Made by a program: the position numbers and the translations under genes. 64,000 bases of DNA, from the NCBI GenBank assembly GCA_038025085.1, contig CM076151.1, positions 6,065,001 through 6,129,000 of the forward strand, in the 5' to 3' direction. This stretch comes from Tetragonia tetragonoides. Its lineage: Eukaryota > Streptophyta > Magnoliopsida > Caryophyllales > Aizoaceae. How positions within the stretch are numbered: position 1 is the first letter of the stretch; every line of letters begins with the position of its first letter. The notes below the pieces were generated by a model. It made no database searches and was not told the origin of the DNA. It saw nothing but the letters and a program-made list of their open reading frames with translations. Shown one piece after another: positions 50,888 through 63,104 of the stretch.

Positions 50888-53800
50888 ATGGCTGGAGCAA
50901 CACCCTTTGAGGATGGGTTCCCAGCAGTGAAGCTCTTCAACCAAGGCTATTCATATACCTATGATGATGTTATCTTTCTCCCTCATTATATTGACTTCCC
51001 TACTGATGCAGTCCAGCTTAACACCAAGCTTACTAAGAACATTAGTCTCTCCATACCCTGTGTCTCTTCCCCTATGGACACTGTAACTGAGGCGTGTATG
51101 GCTGTAGCCATGGCTTCCCTTGGAGGCATTGGTATTTTGCATTCCAATAGTACGGTCTCGGAGCAGTTGTCATACCTTCAGGCTGCCAAGTCTCGTCGTA
51201 TCCCTTTTGTTTCCGACTTTGAAATCAAGTCCCCCTCGGACGCCATTGACTCGGAGTCCGATTTTGGTTCTTCGGGTGTGATTTTGGTTACTGAGTCAGG
51301 GAGTCGGAAATCGAGGGTTTTAGGGTATGTTTTGAAGTCTGATTGGGTGAACCAGAAGAATAAGGAGGGTAGGCTTTGTGATTACATGTCTAAATTGGGG
51401 TTTTCAGTGCCAAACAGTTATGATTTGGATCAGATTGCTGGGTTTTTGGGTGAGAAAGGCCTTCAACTGGTGCCAACAGTGAGGGAAAGTGATGGTGAAG
51501 TACTGGATTTGGTGACAGCTGAACATTTAGAGAGAATTCGTGAATTTCCTAAGAGTGGTTTGCCGTCACTTGGACCAAATGGGGATTTCTTAGTCGGAGC
51601 TGCAATAGGGACTAGAGAATCAGACAAGGAGAGGTTGGAGTATCTGGTAAAGGGCGGGCTTGATGCCGTGGTGCTGGATAGCTCTCAAGGGAATTCAATT
51701 TATCAATTGGATATGATTAAGTACATAAAGAGGACTTACCCTAAACTGGATGTGATTGGGGGAAATGTCGTGACCATGTACCAAGCTCAAAACTTGATTC
51801 AGGCAGGAGTTGACGGATTGAGGGTTGGAATGGGATCTGGGTCCATTTGTACCACGCAAGAGGTCTGTGCTGTAGGCCGAGGACAGGTTAGTCTACGTGT
51901 CTTTCTATTAGTTTTGATGCTCTCTCGCTGTTGGTTTTTAAGACCAAGCCTATTATACATGCTTATAACTGTTGATTTATATTTTGCTCTATATGTCATC
52001 CACCTTAAGACACTCTACACTGTTTGTTTCCTTGTGCTTAAACTGGGCTGCATGTTAATTGTTGGGTGGTGACTGATCTGATTTACGGCAATCATATGCA
52101 ATTATGTTTGATATTTTTTTGGAAACTTCTCTCAGATTAGTTTAACTATCAGAGGATAGAACAACGGTTTTTCTGTTTTGGTGGGTGTTTTTGGCTGTTA
52201 TGATATTGATGGTGGTGATAAAGGAGCTAACAATTAGTTTTCTTTTGCAAATCTAGTCATACTTTTAGCAGCAAACATTGAGAAAACTTGCCGTTATATG
52301 TCGCATACCTGTGCTTAAAATAACATACTATGAGATAAGGACATCACCTTTATTTAAACAAAAGAGATAAGGACATCACGAACTCTTATCATGTGAGGTT
52401 TATTCCTCTTGGTTCTACCTTTTTAGACTTTAGAATAGCTTTCGACTTGTTATCATACACAAGTTTCTTGCTTTCAAGGGTTGTTTTGGAAACAAATTTG
52501 ACTCAACTGCACAGTCGAAGTGATTAAAGAATCTTCCATTGTAAGGACAATTCTAGCAGTTACTCATTATTATGTTAAACATGGTTTCTGTGGAAAAGGA
52601 CCATTGACAAAACTATGTAGTTGCCACTTGGTTCTACCTTCGGTAGCCTCAATTAAACTATGCTTATCCTTGGAGGTAATCACCAAACCAATATTCTTGA
52701 GCCAAATAGATAAATCAGTTTTGGCTAGATCTACTTTCGAAATTGCATGAAAAAATTGACATCTATGTTAAAGGATGACCAATGTAATTCCATTCCCTTG
52801 AGGAGGTTTTTTTTATTGTCTTAATCAGACCCTGAGGATTCTAGTTAAGACTTAAGATAATCTGAGATCAGAAATAATGGTCTTCATTGTTCTATTTCCG
52901 CTGTCCTTTTTTGTTTCTGGTTCTAATAGACTACATATTCAAATATGTTACGTTGCTTGGATCTTTAGGCTACCGCTGTTTACAAAGTTTCTTCCATTGC
53001 GTCGCAAAGTGGTGTGCCTGTAATTGCTGATGGAGGTATATCAAACTCTGGGCACATGGTTAAGGCCCTTGTGCTGGGGGCATCTACGGTGATGATGGGT
53101 AGCTATCTGGCTGGTAGCACTGAGGCTCCTGGTGCTTATGAAGAGAAGGTATATACTGTTACATCTTAGTTGTGTCTAGATTGTTGTTAACTTGCACAGA
53201 TCTTTTGAGAATCAACTTAGCTTTTGTTTCAGTGTTCTTAATTAGTTAACCGTCTCTCTTACTGCCTACTGACTAAAGTTTGTTCCATAATTTATCTTAT
53301 ATCATGGTCCAAATTTAGGGAGAGTGAGCAAGAAATATATCTAGAGGAATAATAGAACCTTGAATATTTGTAGGTCTTTTTTTTTATTATTATTTTTTTT
53401 GCTGTCAATTTATACCCCAAGAAATCCCGCTCTTGATTAATTTGACGTATTATGTAATAGAATGGTTCCCGTGTTAAGAAGTATCGAGGCATGGGTTCCT
53501 TAGAAGCAATGACGAAAGGCAGTGATCAACGATATCTCGGTGACAAGTCAAAGCTGAAAATTGCACAAGGTGTTGTTGGTGCTGTTGCAGACAAAGGATC
53601 CGTTCTGAAGTTTGTACCTTACGCAATGCATGCAGTTAAGCAAGGGTTCCAGGATCTAGGTGCCTCTTCACTTCAGTCTGCCCATGAACTATTGAGATCA
53701 AGTGTATTGAGGCTTGAGGTATGGATTGTGGCTTTTCTCACTACTAATACTATATGCTAGTGTATGGTTACTTCAAACAGAGCTCTAATGCATGCTTCTT

Positions 53801-54498
53801 GCAAACATTATAAAGTTCTCTTCTTGTGTGAATGATTTCCTAACCCGAATTTCACATACTTTTCCTACTATTTTGGGGGGAAAGAGGGGATCTGAAGTCA
53901 GATCGTAGTATGGGAATTTCATTGGACCTGTTCATATGATGTTCTACCCAATGTCGTGGATAGTTTGATCACTCTGCCTCATGTTGGTTGCTAAAGGAAG
54001 AATGTGTTGGAACTTTTCATATGGTGGCTCAAGTACTCTGTATGTCTTAAAGACCCTGTCTGAATTGATGTCTAGGAAATCATTAACGGATCATGACTGC
54101 ATAAGCTTACAACATGATACTCTTGGGCTACTATGCTGTTTTACTTCTGTGGAGGGTCAAAAGTAAATGATTGTTGTCTATATGTGCTAGTCCCCTCTAT
54201 GTCCTAGCATGCTTAGATTTAAAAAAAAAAAAGACATTAATTTCTCCATTGCATTTGGGCACAAGTGACAATCGGTACAGCATGCATGGATGTATTGAAT
54301 TTTATCTTGTTAGAATGTTATATGGTCTGCTCTCTGTATTCAATGGCCTTCTTTTTCTCTATCATATATTTCTTTTTCAAAACAAGTACTCAGAGAGGTG
54401 AAACGTTCAATGGTTCTGTTCTGTAGGCTCGAACTGGTGCAGCACAAGTTGAAGGTGGAGTTCATGGGTTGGTCTCTTATGTGAAGAAGCCATTCTGA
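50888..54498 (+). CDS. IMPDH: Inosine-5'-monophosphate dehydrogenase
   Basis: Four coding exons (50888-51886, 52969-53148, 53461-53718, 54427-54498) give 502 aa, as in other plant IMPDHs. The enzyme oxidises IMP to XMP with NAD+, the committed step of guanine nucleotide synthesis, in the cytosol. The TIM barrel begins with [16 protein letters not shown] and [17 protein letters not shown] (Bateman) insert occupies about residues 110-230. [22 protein letters not shown] and [13 protein letters not shown] carry the substrate loop with catalytic Cys321. [15 protein letters not shown] and the flap [12 protein letters not shown] follow, and the tail is YVKKPF. All catalytic motifs are intact. The first exon, two thirds of the protein, has no intron. 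It is convergent with kaurene synthase. Confidence 0.97.
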
Positions 54499-56139
54499 AG
54501 ATGCGAAGGCTGAAGAGGTACATACAGGATTTGCTCTGAGGGTATTCAACTGCCGTATCCGCTGTAATGAAGAGGCAGGGTGTTGTTTGGGGGGGGGGGT
54601 AGGGATTTTCTGTTCAAGAAGTTAGGTCTGAAGATGTGAACTGGAGTTTTTGTCTGGGTTGTGCTAGAGATCTTCAGTAAGCTATGAACTTTTCCTAATT
54701 GTCTTGCGAAATCAGTATCAGCAGCTTTCTTGAAGATGATAATCCTTGCTATTTAGTGGCCTATGACCCTGGCAGATCTACAGATAGAACGACGTGCGTA
54801 CCAAAGGACCTGGAGCTTTTGGCTGATTTGTGCTACAGAACTTCAATTTTAGTGGCCTAGCAAGGACACTGCATTCAACTATTCCCTCTGAAGGTTGTAT
54901 TATCAGCCAATACTGTTAAAACTTTGTCCTAAGCAATGCAATCTCAAGGCTTTATTTGGTTACGTTGGACAAAATATATATTCCCTTTGCCCGAAACCAA
55001 GTCACTAACTTTGCTCTCGCTATAATCTTTAGATCTTCAGGTTAATGTATGAGCTACTTTTCCAGCTAGAGGATGAGCTAATTTGCTCATCATTAACGAT
55101 TAGATGAGGATTGATTGTGTGCTTATAATCAGCTACATAGTTCCGAACTTCCAATTTCCAAACACAAAACTGCAAAATGCAGACCGCAAAACCAGTGGCC
55201 ACAGCCAGTCCACAGTTGCGTAGCAACGGCAAGGAAGCAAGAAGTTCGCCAAAGCAAATGGGCCAAACGTTGTCCTTAGGCGCAGCAGGTCTTGTGTGGA
55301 CTTAGTCCACCGTGGACCAAGTAATTTTGAGGGGTGGCTCCAGGTGAAGTAGAGGGGTGGCTCTAGGTGAAGTAGGGGTGACTCCACTTTTAGAGGGGGG
55401 TGGCTCCAGGTGAAGTAAGGGGTGACTCCAAGTATTGGTCCACCATGGACTAAGTCCACACAAGTTTTTGTACCTTAGGTGGCATCTTTGAAGGTGGATT
55501 GTTTCCTTGTTGGCTTTTACAAATCAAACTTAGTAGCAAATCTTTGCTTAGTTCTGACCCCAAAAAAAAAAAAAAAAAATAAATTTGCTTAGATTCCATT
55601 GTCCCTGCCATAACCCGATTTTCTCTCTCTGAAAGTCACAATTGACAATACCCATGTGCTTCCAAGGGCATGCTTGGAATCTTTGTACTAAAATGAGTAC
55701 TAAAATGCATTTTTCTTGGTCATTGTATCTTTCTCAAGTAGAAAGATTTTCTTGGGACGGAGGGAGTATATACTTGTATCTTTCTCAAGTATATCCAGAA
55801 AAAAAGTGCGGGCATAAAGAAGGATGACCCAACCATTTCAATCCAAAGAGGAGATCAATAGAACATCCATCCATTAAGCCACTTTCATCCTTTCAATCAG
55901 CCGAAAACAAAGAGGCTCAAGAGACAACAAGGAAAAGAAAAAAAAAAAAAGGAAAAGAAAGGCAAACAAAGATTCATTTTCTCAGCAACCATGATTATGC
56001 TCATGGCTCACACGCCTCACAGTTTCAGATCCCTCTTTATCTTCTATAAGCTGTAAACCCTCCTCACATATTCAAAAAAAGAAAAAGAAATAGAAAAAGA
56101 AAAAAGAAGCTAACTTTTGACATAGGATCAAGGTTAAGG
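54499..56139. other. Space between two convergent genes
   Basis: It holds the 3' untranslated regions of IMP dehydrogenase and kaurene synthase, an A-tract at 55561-55578 and a MITE. GGGACGGAGGGAGTA at about 55755 resembles the right end of a Stowaway whose left end I could not find. Confidence 0.5.
55291..55464. mobile_element. 174-bp foldback MITE with internal minisatellite
   Basis: Thirty-base ends (55291-55320 and 55435-55464) are inverted copies with two mismatches, starting CTTGTGTGGACTTAGTCCA. Each end contains smaller palindromes (TGGACT-T-AGTCCA and, on the left, GTCCAC-C-GTGGAC). The middle holds four to five copies of a GGGGTGGCTCCAGGTGAAGT unit of about 20-25 bp. No target duplication is clear. 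Confidence 0.75.
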
Positions 56140-59100
56140 CTAATTTGCTTTGTCCATCTGTCTTTCCTGAATAGGATCATAAAGAACTGCCTTTACAGCA
56201 GTTTCCATCTCCTGGGAAGTGAACCCATCATCCTTCATGTAGAACAGATGCAGCACCTTGCTCATTTTCCAAAACAAGTCCCTGCATTCTCTTGGAACTA
56301 TACTGTCATTGCCTCGTAGAACCAATCTCTGAAGCTCTCTCCTCTTATCTTCGATTATCCATCTTATTTCTCGGATTGCCTCTTCTTTATTGATAGCTCC
56401 ACCGCTATGAAGGAGGTGCAACGATACAGCGTTCAACTTCCCCTCCTTTGCATCCCTCTGAGACAACAGCGGCCATTACTGTTAGACTTTCTTCCAAACA
56501 AAAATGTGGCTTTTTAAAGCTTTATAATGTTCGCAACAACTATATTACTTATGAAACATGTTTTTCTAGAACTCTCTTTCAGAATATATCTTGAACTTAG
56601 AATGATCACATTCTGAAAGCAAGCCATTTATCATTATATGATGTATGCCATGCAATATGGGAGTTTTGTAAACAGGAAATTCTTTCGATCCAACCAAACA
56701 GAACATAAGAAATCTTGAAACTTTTAAGGTCTAGTTGCTACCTGGAAACCTTGGACATCATTTAGGAGACGGCCACAAGTGCTCATTGTCTTGAAAAGAT
56801 TGTGGTACTCGGTGCTTTCAATGACCTGCTCAGATAGCTTGGGACCAACGAAATACAGAGCTGGAAGAACAATGGGTCCCAAGGCGAATGATACATATCC
56901 GTTCTCCATATACTCTCCCATCGTTGTCACCGACTTATTCCTTAATCCCGTTGCTTCTTTCCACATTGACTTCATAAGACTCAGCCACTGTCACAAAACC
57001 ACAGGTCCAAATTTGTATCTAGTCAGACAGGCAATAAAAACCATCTTAAAGCTTGAGAAAATAATGCATAGAAAGATGACCAAAATAATCACAAAAACAT
57101 ACAATCTCAACAATGTGCCCTGTGACTCTACGATCCTGCCATGCATATGCTTTTTCTCCAATTTCGCAAATTGTGTTGTGGAGAGCAGAATATATGATAT
57201 GCACTTTCTCAGAACAGCTTTGCACACTTTCGTTTGCATCCCACCTGTCAATTAATTCCAAGTAGATTTAACAAAAGGAGGGAACTTTTATAGAAAAAAT
57301 AAATTCAATGATATCGCCCGGGCCAGGGGGGCTAGAGGATGAGGAGGAGACAAAACATACCTTTCAACCAGCTCAATAAGATTCAGCTGTTCCTCTTCAG
57401 AACTGCCAACATCAAAGAAGTCATCAATCACAGTCGTGAGAACACCATTCTTGGCCCATGACATGCGTGCATCAGCTAGCTCAGGAGAGAATAGGGTTGC
57501 TGCAGCAGAGAAGTAGCAGTAGCCAAGCTTCTGCCTAGAAAAAGTTAGCTGGTCTAATTTGTTCTCTGCAAGCCACCTGTTTAAATAAAGGAGGATAAAT
57601 TGAGCCACTTAATCAATATGAGAATAACAATGCATATATCCTCTTGATTCACTTGTCAGCGTTAGGAATACAATCCTTAAATCAAAGCCATTTTTACCTT
57701 TCAAGTTGTTTAAATTCTTGCCTATGCATTGATTGGCAATAGCTGAAATCCTCTATTGCTAGTTGTAGGAGAATGTCATTGCAAAAGTTTGTACAGCTGC
57801 GACCAGAAGCATTTATCACAAGAAAATACAAATCTAGTAATGTTGCTGCATTCCAGCAAGCCATAGTCATCCAAGACAGAAAATATTCAGGAAACCGAAG
57901 TACCGAAAAGAGGTTTTAAAAACTCTTGTATCTTCCAAGTTGTAGTGCTCTATTTGTTTTCTGTTTGCTAAACGCTCCAAATTCGCATGATAGGGACTCC
58001 TAAGGGTATCAGCCACCTGAAACAGGAAGGAGAAAGAATAGAAGATGTCTCCTAGTTCTCTATAGAAGATATGCAAAGGAATCAATCAAGCTAGTACCTC
58101 GTGGATAATACATGTCCTAAATTTGTCTGCTTGAATTCGATGGTCCGGAATTTGCTTTTTAAGAAAACTCTTTGCTCGTGACATATGCTTTTTTAGGTAA
58201 GTATCATGAGGATGTACGAGAACTTGTGATGCTTTACAAAACTCTAAAGCAGCTCTGATGTCCTCCAAATGTCCTCCAAACTGGTCAAAGCAGCAATCGT
58301 CCGCATGATATACTGCTAATGGTTCTTTACAATATGAAAAAAGAACTAACTGGATGAGATCATGATTTTTTCAGCATCCACATAATCAATGCAAAAAACA
58401 TACCTGAAGAGACATCATATCCATGGCCATATAAAAGCCGTAAGGCCATTGTACATGTCACGAGGTCAGAAAATATGTCTTCGCTGCCTTGCTCCCACAG
58501 TCTGCTCTCCAAACATCAAAAGCCACAGCTGTTTAGGTATTACATTGAATCTACCAGTTACCCACATTAAAGTGTTCCATTCAGTTTTTTGTTCCACTGT
58601 ATGCTTAATATCTTACCTAAAAGTTTCATTCAGGACACATTTAATATTCTCCTTAAAATATCGGTCAATCCCCAGTTTTTCAAGGGTGTCAACCATATAG
58701 AGCCGGAAATATGCATCAAGCGGATATATTGCCGGAACTGGAGGGGCCATAAGAAACTATAAATATGAAGTACAGTATATGACATAGCAGACAATTTGAG
58801 ATAAAGGAAGCAGCTAACCTGCGTTTCCAAAATGCTGCAGAGCTGAGCACAGGTAGCTATGACAACGAGGATCTTGGAGGTGAGAAAAAACAGCTGCTGT
58901 AGAGGAGGGTGAATTAAATAATGATCCATTCCTTCTCTGATATGTCATTACTGTTTCCCAGTCATGTGATCTCCCCATTCCTTCTGAAATACTTGCCAAG
59001 TAGAAATTTCTAGCACTTGAGTGCTTTCCATTGATTCTAACATGAAAAAAGTAATTATGGGTTAAATTGAAGAGCACAAAATCTACGAACGACCATGTTT

Positions 59101-60699
59101 TATAAGATAATATTAGAATACACAAAAATCTATTTTTCAAAAGTTTTAGATCTGGTTTATGTCATAAATAGTCAATTTAACGATGCTTCTCTAGTTATGC
59201 TATCTAGTTCTACAACTAAAAAAGTATGGTAAGACCTCCAAATCTGAGTCAAAACAGGAAATGAAACTATGATATACCTCTTGAGCTCTAAATCTTTCCT
59301 GCGAAGCACAGCATCAACATCTGTCAGTTTCAAGTGCAGGTTTATGTTCATCTTGATAGCTTCTTGAATCATACTTGGAAATATGATATCGAACCCTATA
59401 GGAGAATGCTGCTCCATATCCATTGCAGAAGCAAAATTCGACACGATGAAATCAAGGCCTGTCACAGCAGAATAGTATTAGTCTTTCTGACACTTTCAAG
59501 TCGCAGTATCTCTGAGAGCCATGAGAAGTACCCTTTATCATTTGTTCTTCACCGACACTCCATCTTTTGAGCGCGAGGACACAGGCTAAAGTTGACGATA
59601 GAGTGTCTTTAACTAGTGAAGGATCGCGGCTAGAAAGACCCCATGAGCCATCATGTAGTTGATTTTCCAGTATCCAGTCTACAGTACCCGGGAAACATGG
59701 AGTCTGTGGAGAAGCTGGGGAAGGAGCCATTGCTACCCATGCAGTGTCATACGCAGAAACCGAAAGCTCAACTTTCTCAAACACCTTTCGGATTCTTTCT
59801 TTGGCATCCTCGAAGCTCTGCATATCCAGTTGGCCTTGTCTTATTCCACTATCAGAAAATAAAATGAGAGCTAACAGATAATACACAGTACCTGGATAGC
59901 GTCAACTGATGCTGTATATGAAACCGAGGCAGTCTGCAAGCAAGCTGCTTGACAAAAGCAATTGGGCAAATTAGACATGAGCATATGCCCAAGAGCAATT
60001 TGACTCATTTCATATAAATTTGGTGAAGGCAAACTCAAAATTAATCCAAAATGTTAACTTTTATGAGCAACTACCCCTCTAAAACAGTGGCCAAATAACT
60101 GAAGACCCAAAAAAGGATGGGCTTTCAACATTTAAACCATAAAAAGGGGGAACACAAAACATACAAATAAATCTCTTCTGCCAAAACAAAAACTAAAAAA
60201 ACAATAAAGAAAATTACATACAAACAATTTGAGATATCAATAGGCAATAAGTGACCAAATATGGTGTGATCAGTCTACATGTCACCATCTTTTTTGACCA
60301 TGAATTGTGAGAGCAAATTGGACCACTTTCTCTTTACCCTACCATTCTCTAATTTTTTTTACCATTTCATGATTTTGACCAAATGGGAAGATCAAACTCA
60401 CTCCTTGTCCATTCTCATCAAGTGATCATTCATTAAAGCAAACAATAGCAATCAGCACAAAAACTATTACCCATCATCACAAATTGATATACTTATACTT
60501 AGTAGAACACTAAAGTAATTTTACTTCAAATGGGTATTATTTGCCAAAAAATAAATAAATTATGGGCTAACCCCATAAAAACTGGAATTACATGGTAAAA
60601 AAAAGTGAGAAGAGAGAAAGAACCTGGAGGAAGACGAGAAGATGAGGAACTGAGTTGTGGCAATCGAAGGTGAAGATGGGGGGTAGAAGAGAGAGACAT
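56140..60699 (-). CDS. KS: ent-Kaurene synthase (class I diterpene synthase)
   Basis: Fourteen exons: 60624-60699, 59892-59947, 59532-59817, 59278-59458, 58819-59036, 58617-58737, 58404-58501, 58098-58315, 57904-58016, 57698-57796, 57361-57576, 57103-57244, 56742-56987, 56140-56457; about 795 aa (Arabidopsis KS is near 785). It converts ent-copalyl diphosphate to ent-kaurene in plastids, the second step towards gibberellins. Signs of KS are [45 protein letters not shown], the class I metal motif DDFFD at 540-544, [17 protein letters not shown] and the end [20 protein letters not shown]. No class II DxDD is present, as expected. The second metal motif reads NDVQGFQRD (684-692), with Asp where Glu is usual. 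The Ser/Leu-rich first exon suits a transit peptide. Exons 1 and 2 rest on splice logic alone. Confidence 0.93.
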
Positions 60700-60810
60700 G
60701 GGCAAAATTTTGGGAAGAAAGCAGCAAACTAACTCTCTGTGATGGAATTTGAAGCAAAGGAACGTTTGTTTGCCACTTTGAAGACCCCAAGACCCAGGTG
60801 CTTCTCTTTT

Positions 60811-60817
60811 ATTTATA
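60811..60817 (-). promoter_or_regulatory. TATA box of the kaurene synthase gene
   Basis: Minus-strand TATAAAT within ACTATAAATAAAAG, about 110 bp upstream of the start codon. Confidence 0.55.
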
Positions 60818-60819
60818 GT

Positions 60820-61871
60820 ATTAAAAACCCAACTTTACTCTGTTCACTATTGGTGTTGTAATTGTAGTTGGGTGGGAATCTGGGATGATTCAGCACATTA
60901 ACATGGTTGCCCATTTTGTGTCCAGAATCAGCAATTTATACACATGAATATAAAATCTTTGATTTCTTTCTTATTTTGTTCATATTAAAAGGTACTCTAC
61001 TATAATTGAGCTTGACATTTATAGTTTTAAGAGTTATCATTTTTTTTTCGCATCTGATGTCACTCTCGAAGGAATGAGACAGCGGGCGAACTCTATCGTA
61101 GTAAACGGCAACCATTAGCGAAAACAATTGTAACTAATCCAAGAGTTGTGATTAAGTAACACAATTTTTGTTACGTTCATATATGAAATTTCACTTTTTG
61201 TTCTGTTTTCTATAAAAATATTGCGGCGTGAGCGAATTCCTATTTAACTTTAAACACTACATAAAACTTGTAAACTGCAATCTTTTATCACTTCCGTTTC
61301 ACTATTAATGTTTTGCGTAATTGCACATGCGAAGACTAGCAATTGTATAATGGGATGTTTTTGGTAGACTATCCATTTTGATTGTAGATTTGTTGCCTAA
61401 TAAATTACTCCACTAAATACAGAAATTTCTTGCCGTGTAGGAAAATTTTGGCCTGTTATATCCAAGTAGCTATTATTGACAAATTATAGATAGATTAATG
61501 TGTACCTATTGAGGCGATTTCGTACCAAAATTGAGTGATGCATAATCAATCAAACCAGATCGCAACTCTCATGTGCTCTTGAAATATTGATCAGAGAAAT
61601 CTTCTAGTTCTCTGCACATAACTCATATATCAAAGAGGAGTTCTATTATGGTGCTATTACTACTCATTCCCAGTTAACTACCAGTCAAACATGGGGCCTG
61701 AAAAAAGGCGCGCCGCAACGTCCAGGAAATTACACACTAGATATAAAATGTTATTGCTATTGAGCAAAACAATACATGATACATTTGAATGCCAAATCTC
61801 CTTTGGTAATTCTTGACCAAACCAACTCCAGCAAAAGTGGATACTACAAGCTAAGTAAGAGGAAACACAGT
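60820..61871. other. Intergenic, no gene recognised
   Basis: The kaurene synthase promoter side on the left and the 3' untranslated region of the TGD1-like gene on the right. AT-rich, with no coding signal. Confidence 0.45.
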
Positions 61872-63104
61872 TCATACACAATGTTTAAGCGCATCTCCAG
61901 CGCCTTGGAAGAACCAATATGAAAGAGCAAAATCGGCGATAAAAATACCAACCAGAGATAAAACAACAGCTGAAGTTGTGGATTCCCCAACACCTTTAGC
62001 GCCACCTATTGTTGTGATCCCCCAAGAACAGCTCACAATGGCAATTACCCCCCCAAAAACCTGGGACTTTATCATGGCACTAACTATATCCCATGATCTG
62101 AGAGCCCTTTGAGCAGAATCCAAAATAATGTTGATGCTGACCCCATAAACAGCATCTGCCAAAAGCGCACTCGATGCCATGCCCACCGTGAAGCACATCA
62201 GGGTCAAGAATGGTAAAGCGATGCAAGTAGCAATTACTCTTGGGGTGACAAGGTAATCCACGGGACTTGTCCCAAGAACTCTTAGGGTGTCTGTTTGCTC
62301 TGACACCTGCATGGTTCCCAGTTCTGCAGCAAATGCGCTGCCAATGCGGCCCGCAACCACAATTGACGTGACCACGGGGCTCAGTTCCCTGGCGAAGGCA
62401 AGAGCTAGTACCCCTCCAACAGATCGGTTAAGTCCCAACCTGGTGAACTCCCTAACAAATTGGATGGTAAAGGCCATGCCCACAAATGCCGATGTCAGAA
62501 GACAGACCCCAACTGACCTGGGCCCAACCCTTTCCAGTTGTTGGAGAGTGTTCCTCCAATGGACTTTACCCTTCAGAGTACGGAGAATTACTTGCCCGGC
62601 AAGAATGAGAGCAGATAATCCCCTCCATAAGTAGCTAGGAGGTGACCAATTACTAAATAAAGTCTCTGTTTCAAGACTGGGAGAATGATTTATGCTCGAG
62701 CTCTCATCGGTGACAATAGTAGCTGGGGAACCATCATCTGAATTAGGAATAGCTGACAGTATGGGAAGCTGGACAGGTCTTTGAAACTTGGTAGATCCTC
62801 CACCAAAGTGCAGTCTTTCAGTACTCCGATAGAAAGTGGGTCTTCCAATTTTCGTCCATTTATCCTGTTGGATAGCATCTCTCCTGCAGTTTGTCCAATA
62901 ACTTCAGATTAAGATCAATATCGACAATGAATTCGACCATTAAGCATACTGCATACATAACATCAACAACAATTTACCACTACCCCAAAAAGTGGCAGAA
63001 ACAGAGAAGAAAAAAATAAGAGATTCTGTTGTTGCATGAGAAGGAAAAAAGAGAAACCTGTTAGTTAGGCAAGGAAGTGAACGCAGCAATGAAACTGTAT
63101 GCAT
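61872..63104 (-). CDS. TGD1: TGD1-type permease of the chloroplast lipid importer (MlaE family)
   Basis: Two coding exons, 63058-63104 and 61872-62883, give 352 aa (Arabidopsis TGD1 is about 350). Residues 1-100 are Ser/Arg-rich and variable, a plastid transit peptide and linker; the MlaE-type permease follows with SPPSYLWRGLSALILAGQVI, KVHWRNTLQQLERVGPRSVG, FTIQFVREFTRLGLNRSVGG, RELSPVVTSIVVAGRIGSAF, the coupling region ELGTMQVSEQTDTLRVLG and the end ADFALSYWFFQGAGDALK. Several hydrophobic helices are clear. In the inner envelope TGD1 pairs with the substrate-binding TGD2 and the ATPase TGD3 to bring ER-made lipid into the plastid; neither partner is in this window. The intron splits the transit peptide region. 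An ATG at 62483 starts a shorter frame but would lose the conserved first half. Confidence 0.95.

Noticed and set aside
62958..63000. CATCAACAACAA run in the TGD1 intron resembling a SINE tail
   Set aside because: Too short, and the body does not match the two SINE-like copies in the phototropin gene.
45094..63104. A biosynthetic cluster of reductase, IMPDH, kaurene synthase and TGD1
   Set aside because: The enzymes belong to unrelated pathways, no P450 or other tailoring enzyme lies beside the terpene synthase, and kaurene synthase is a normal housekeeping gibberellin gene.
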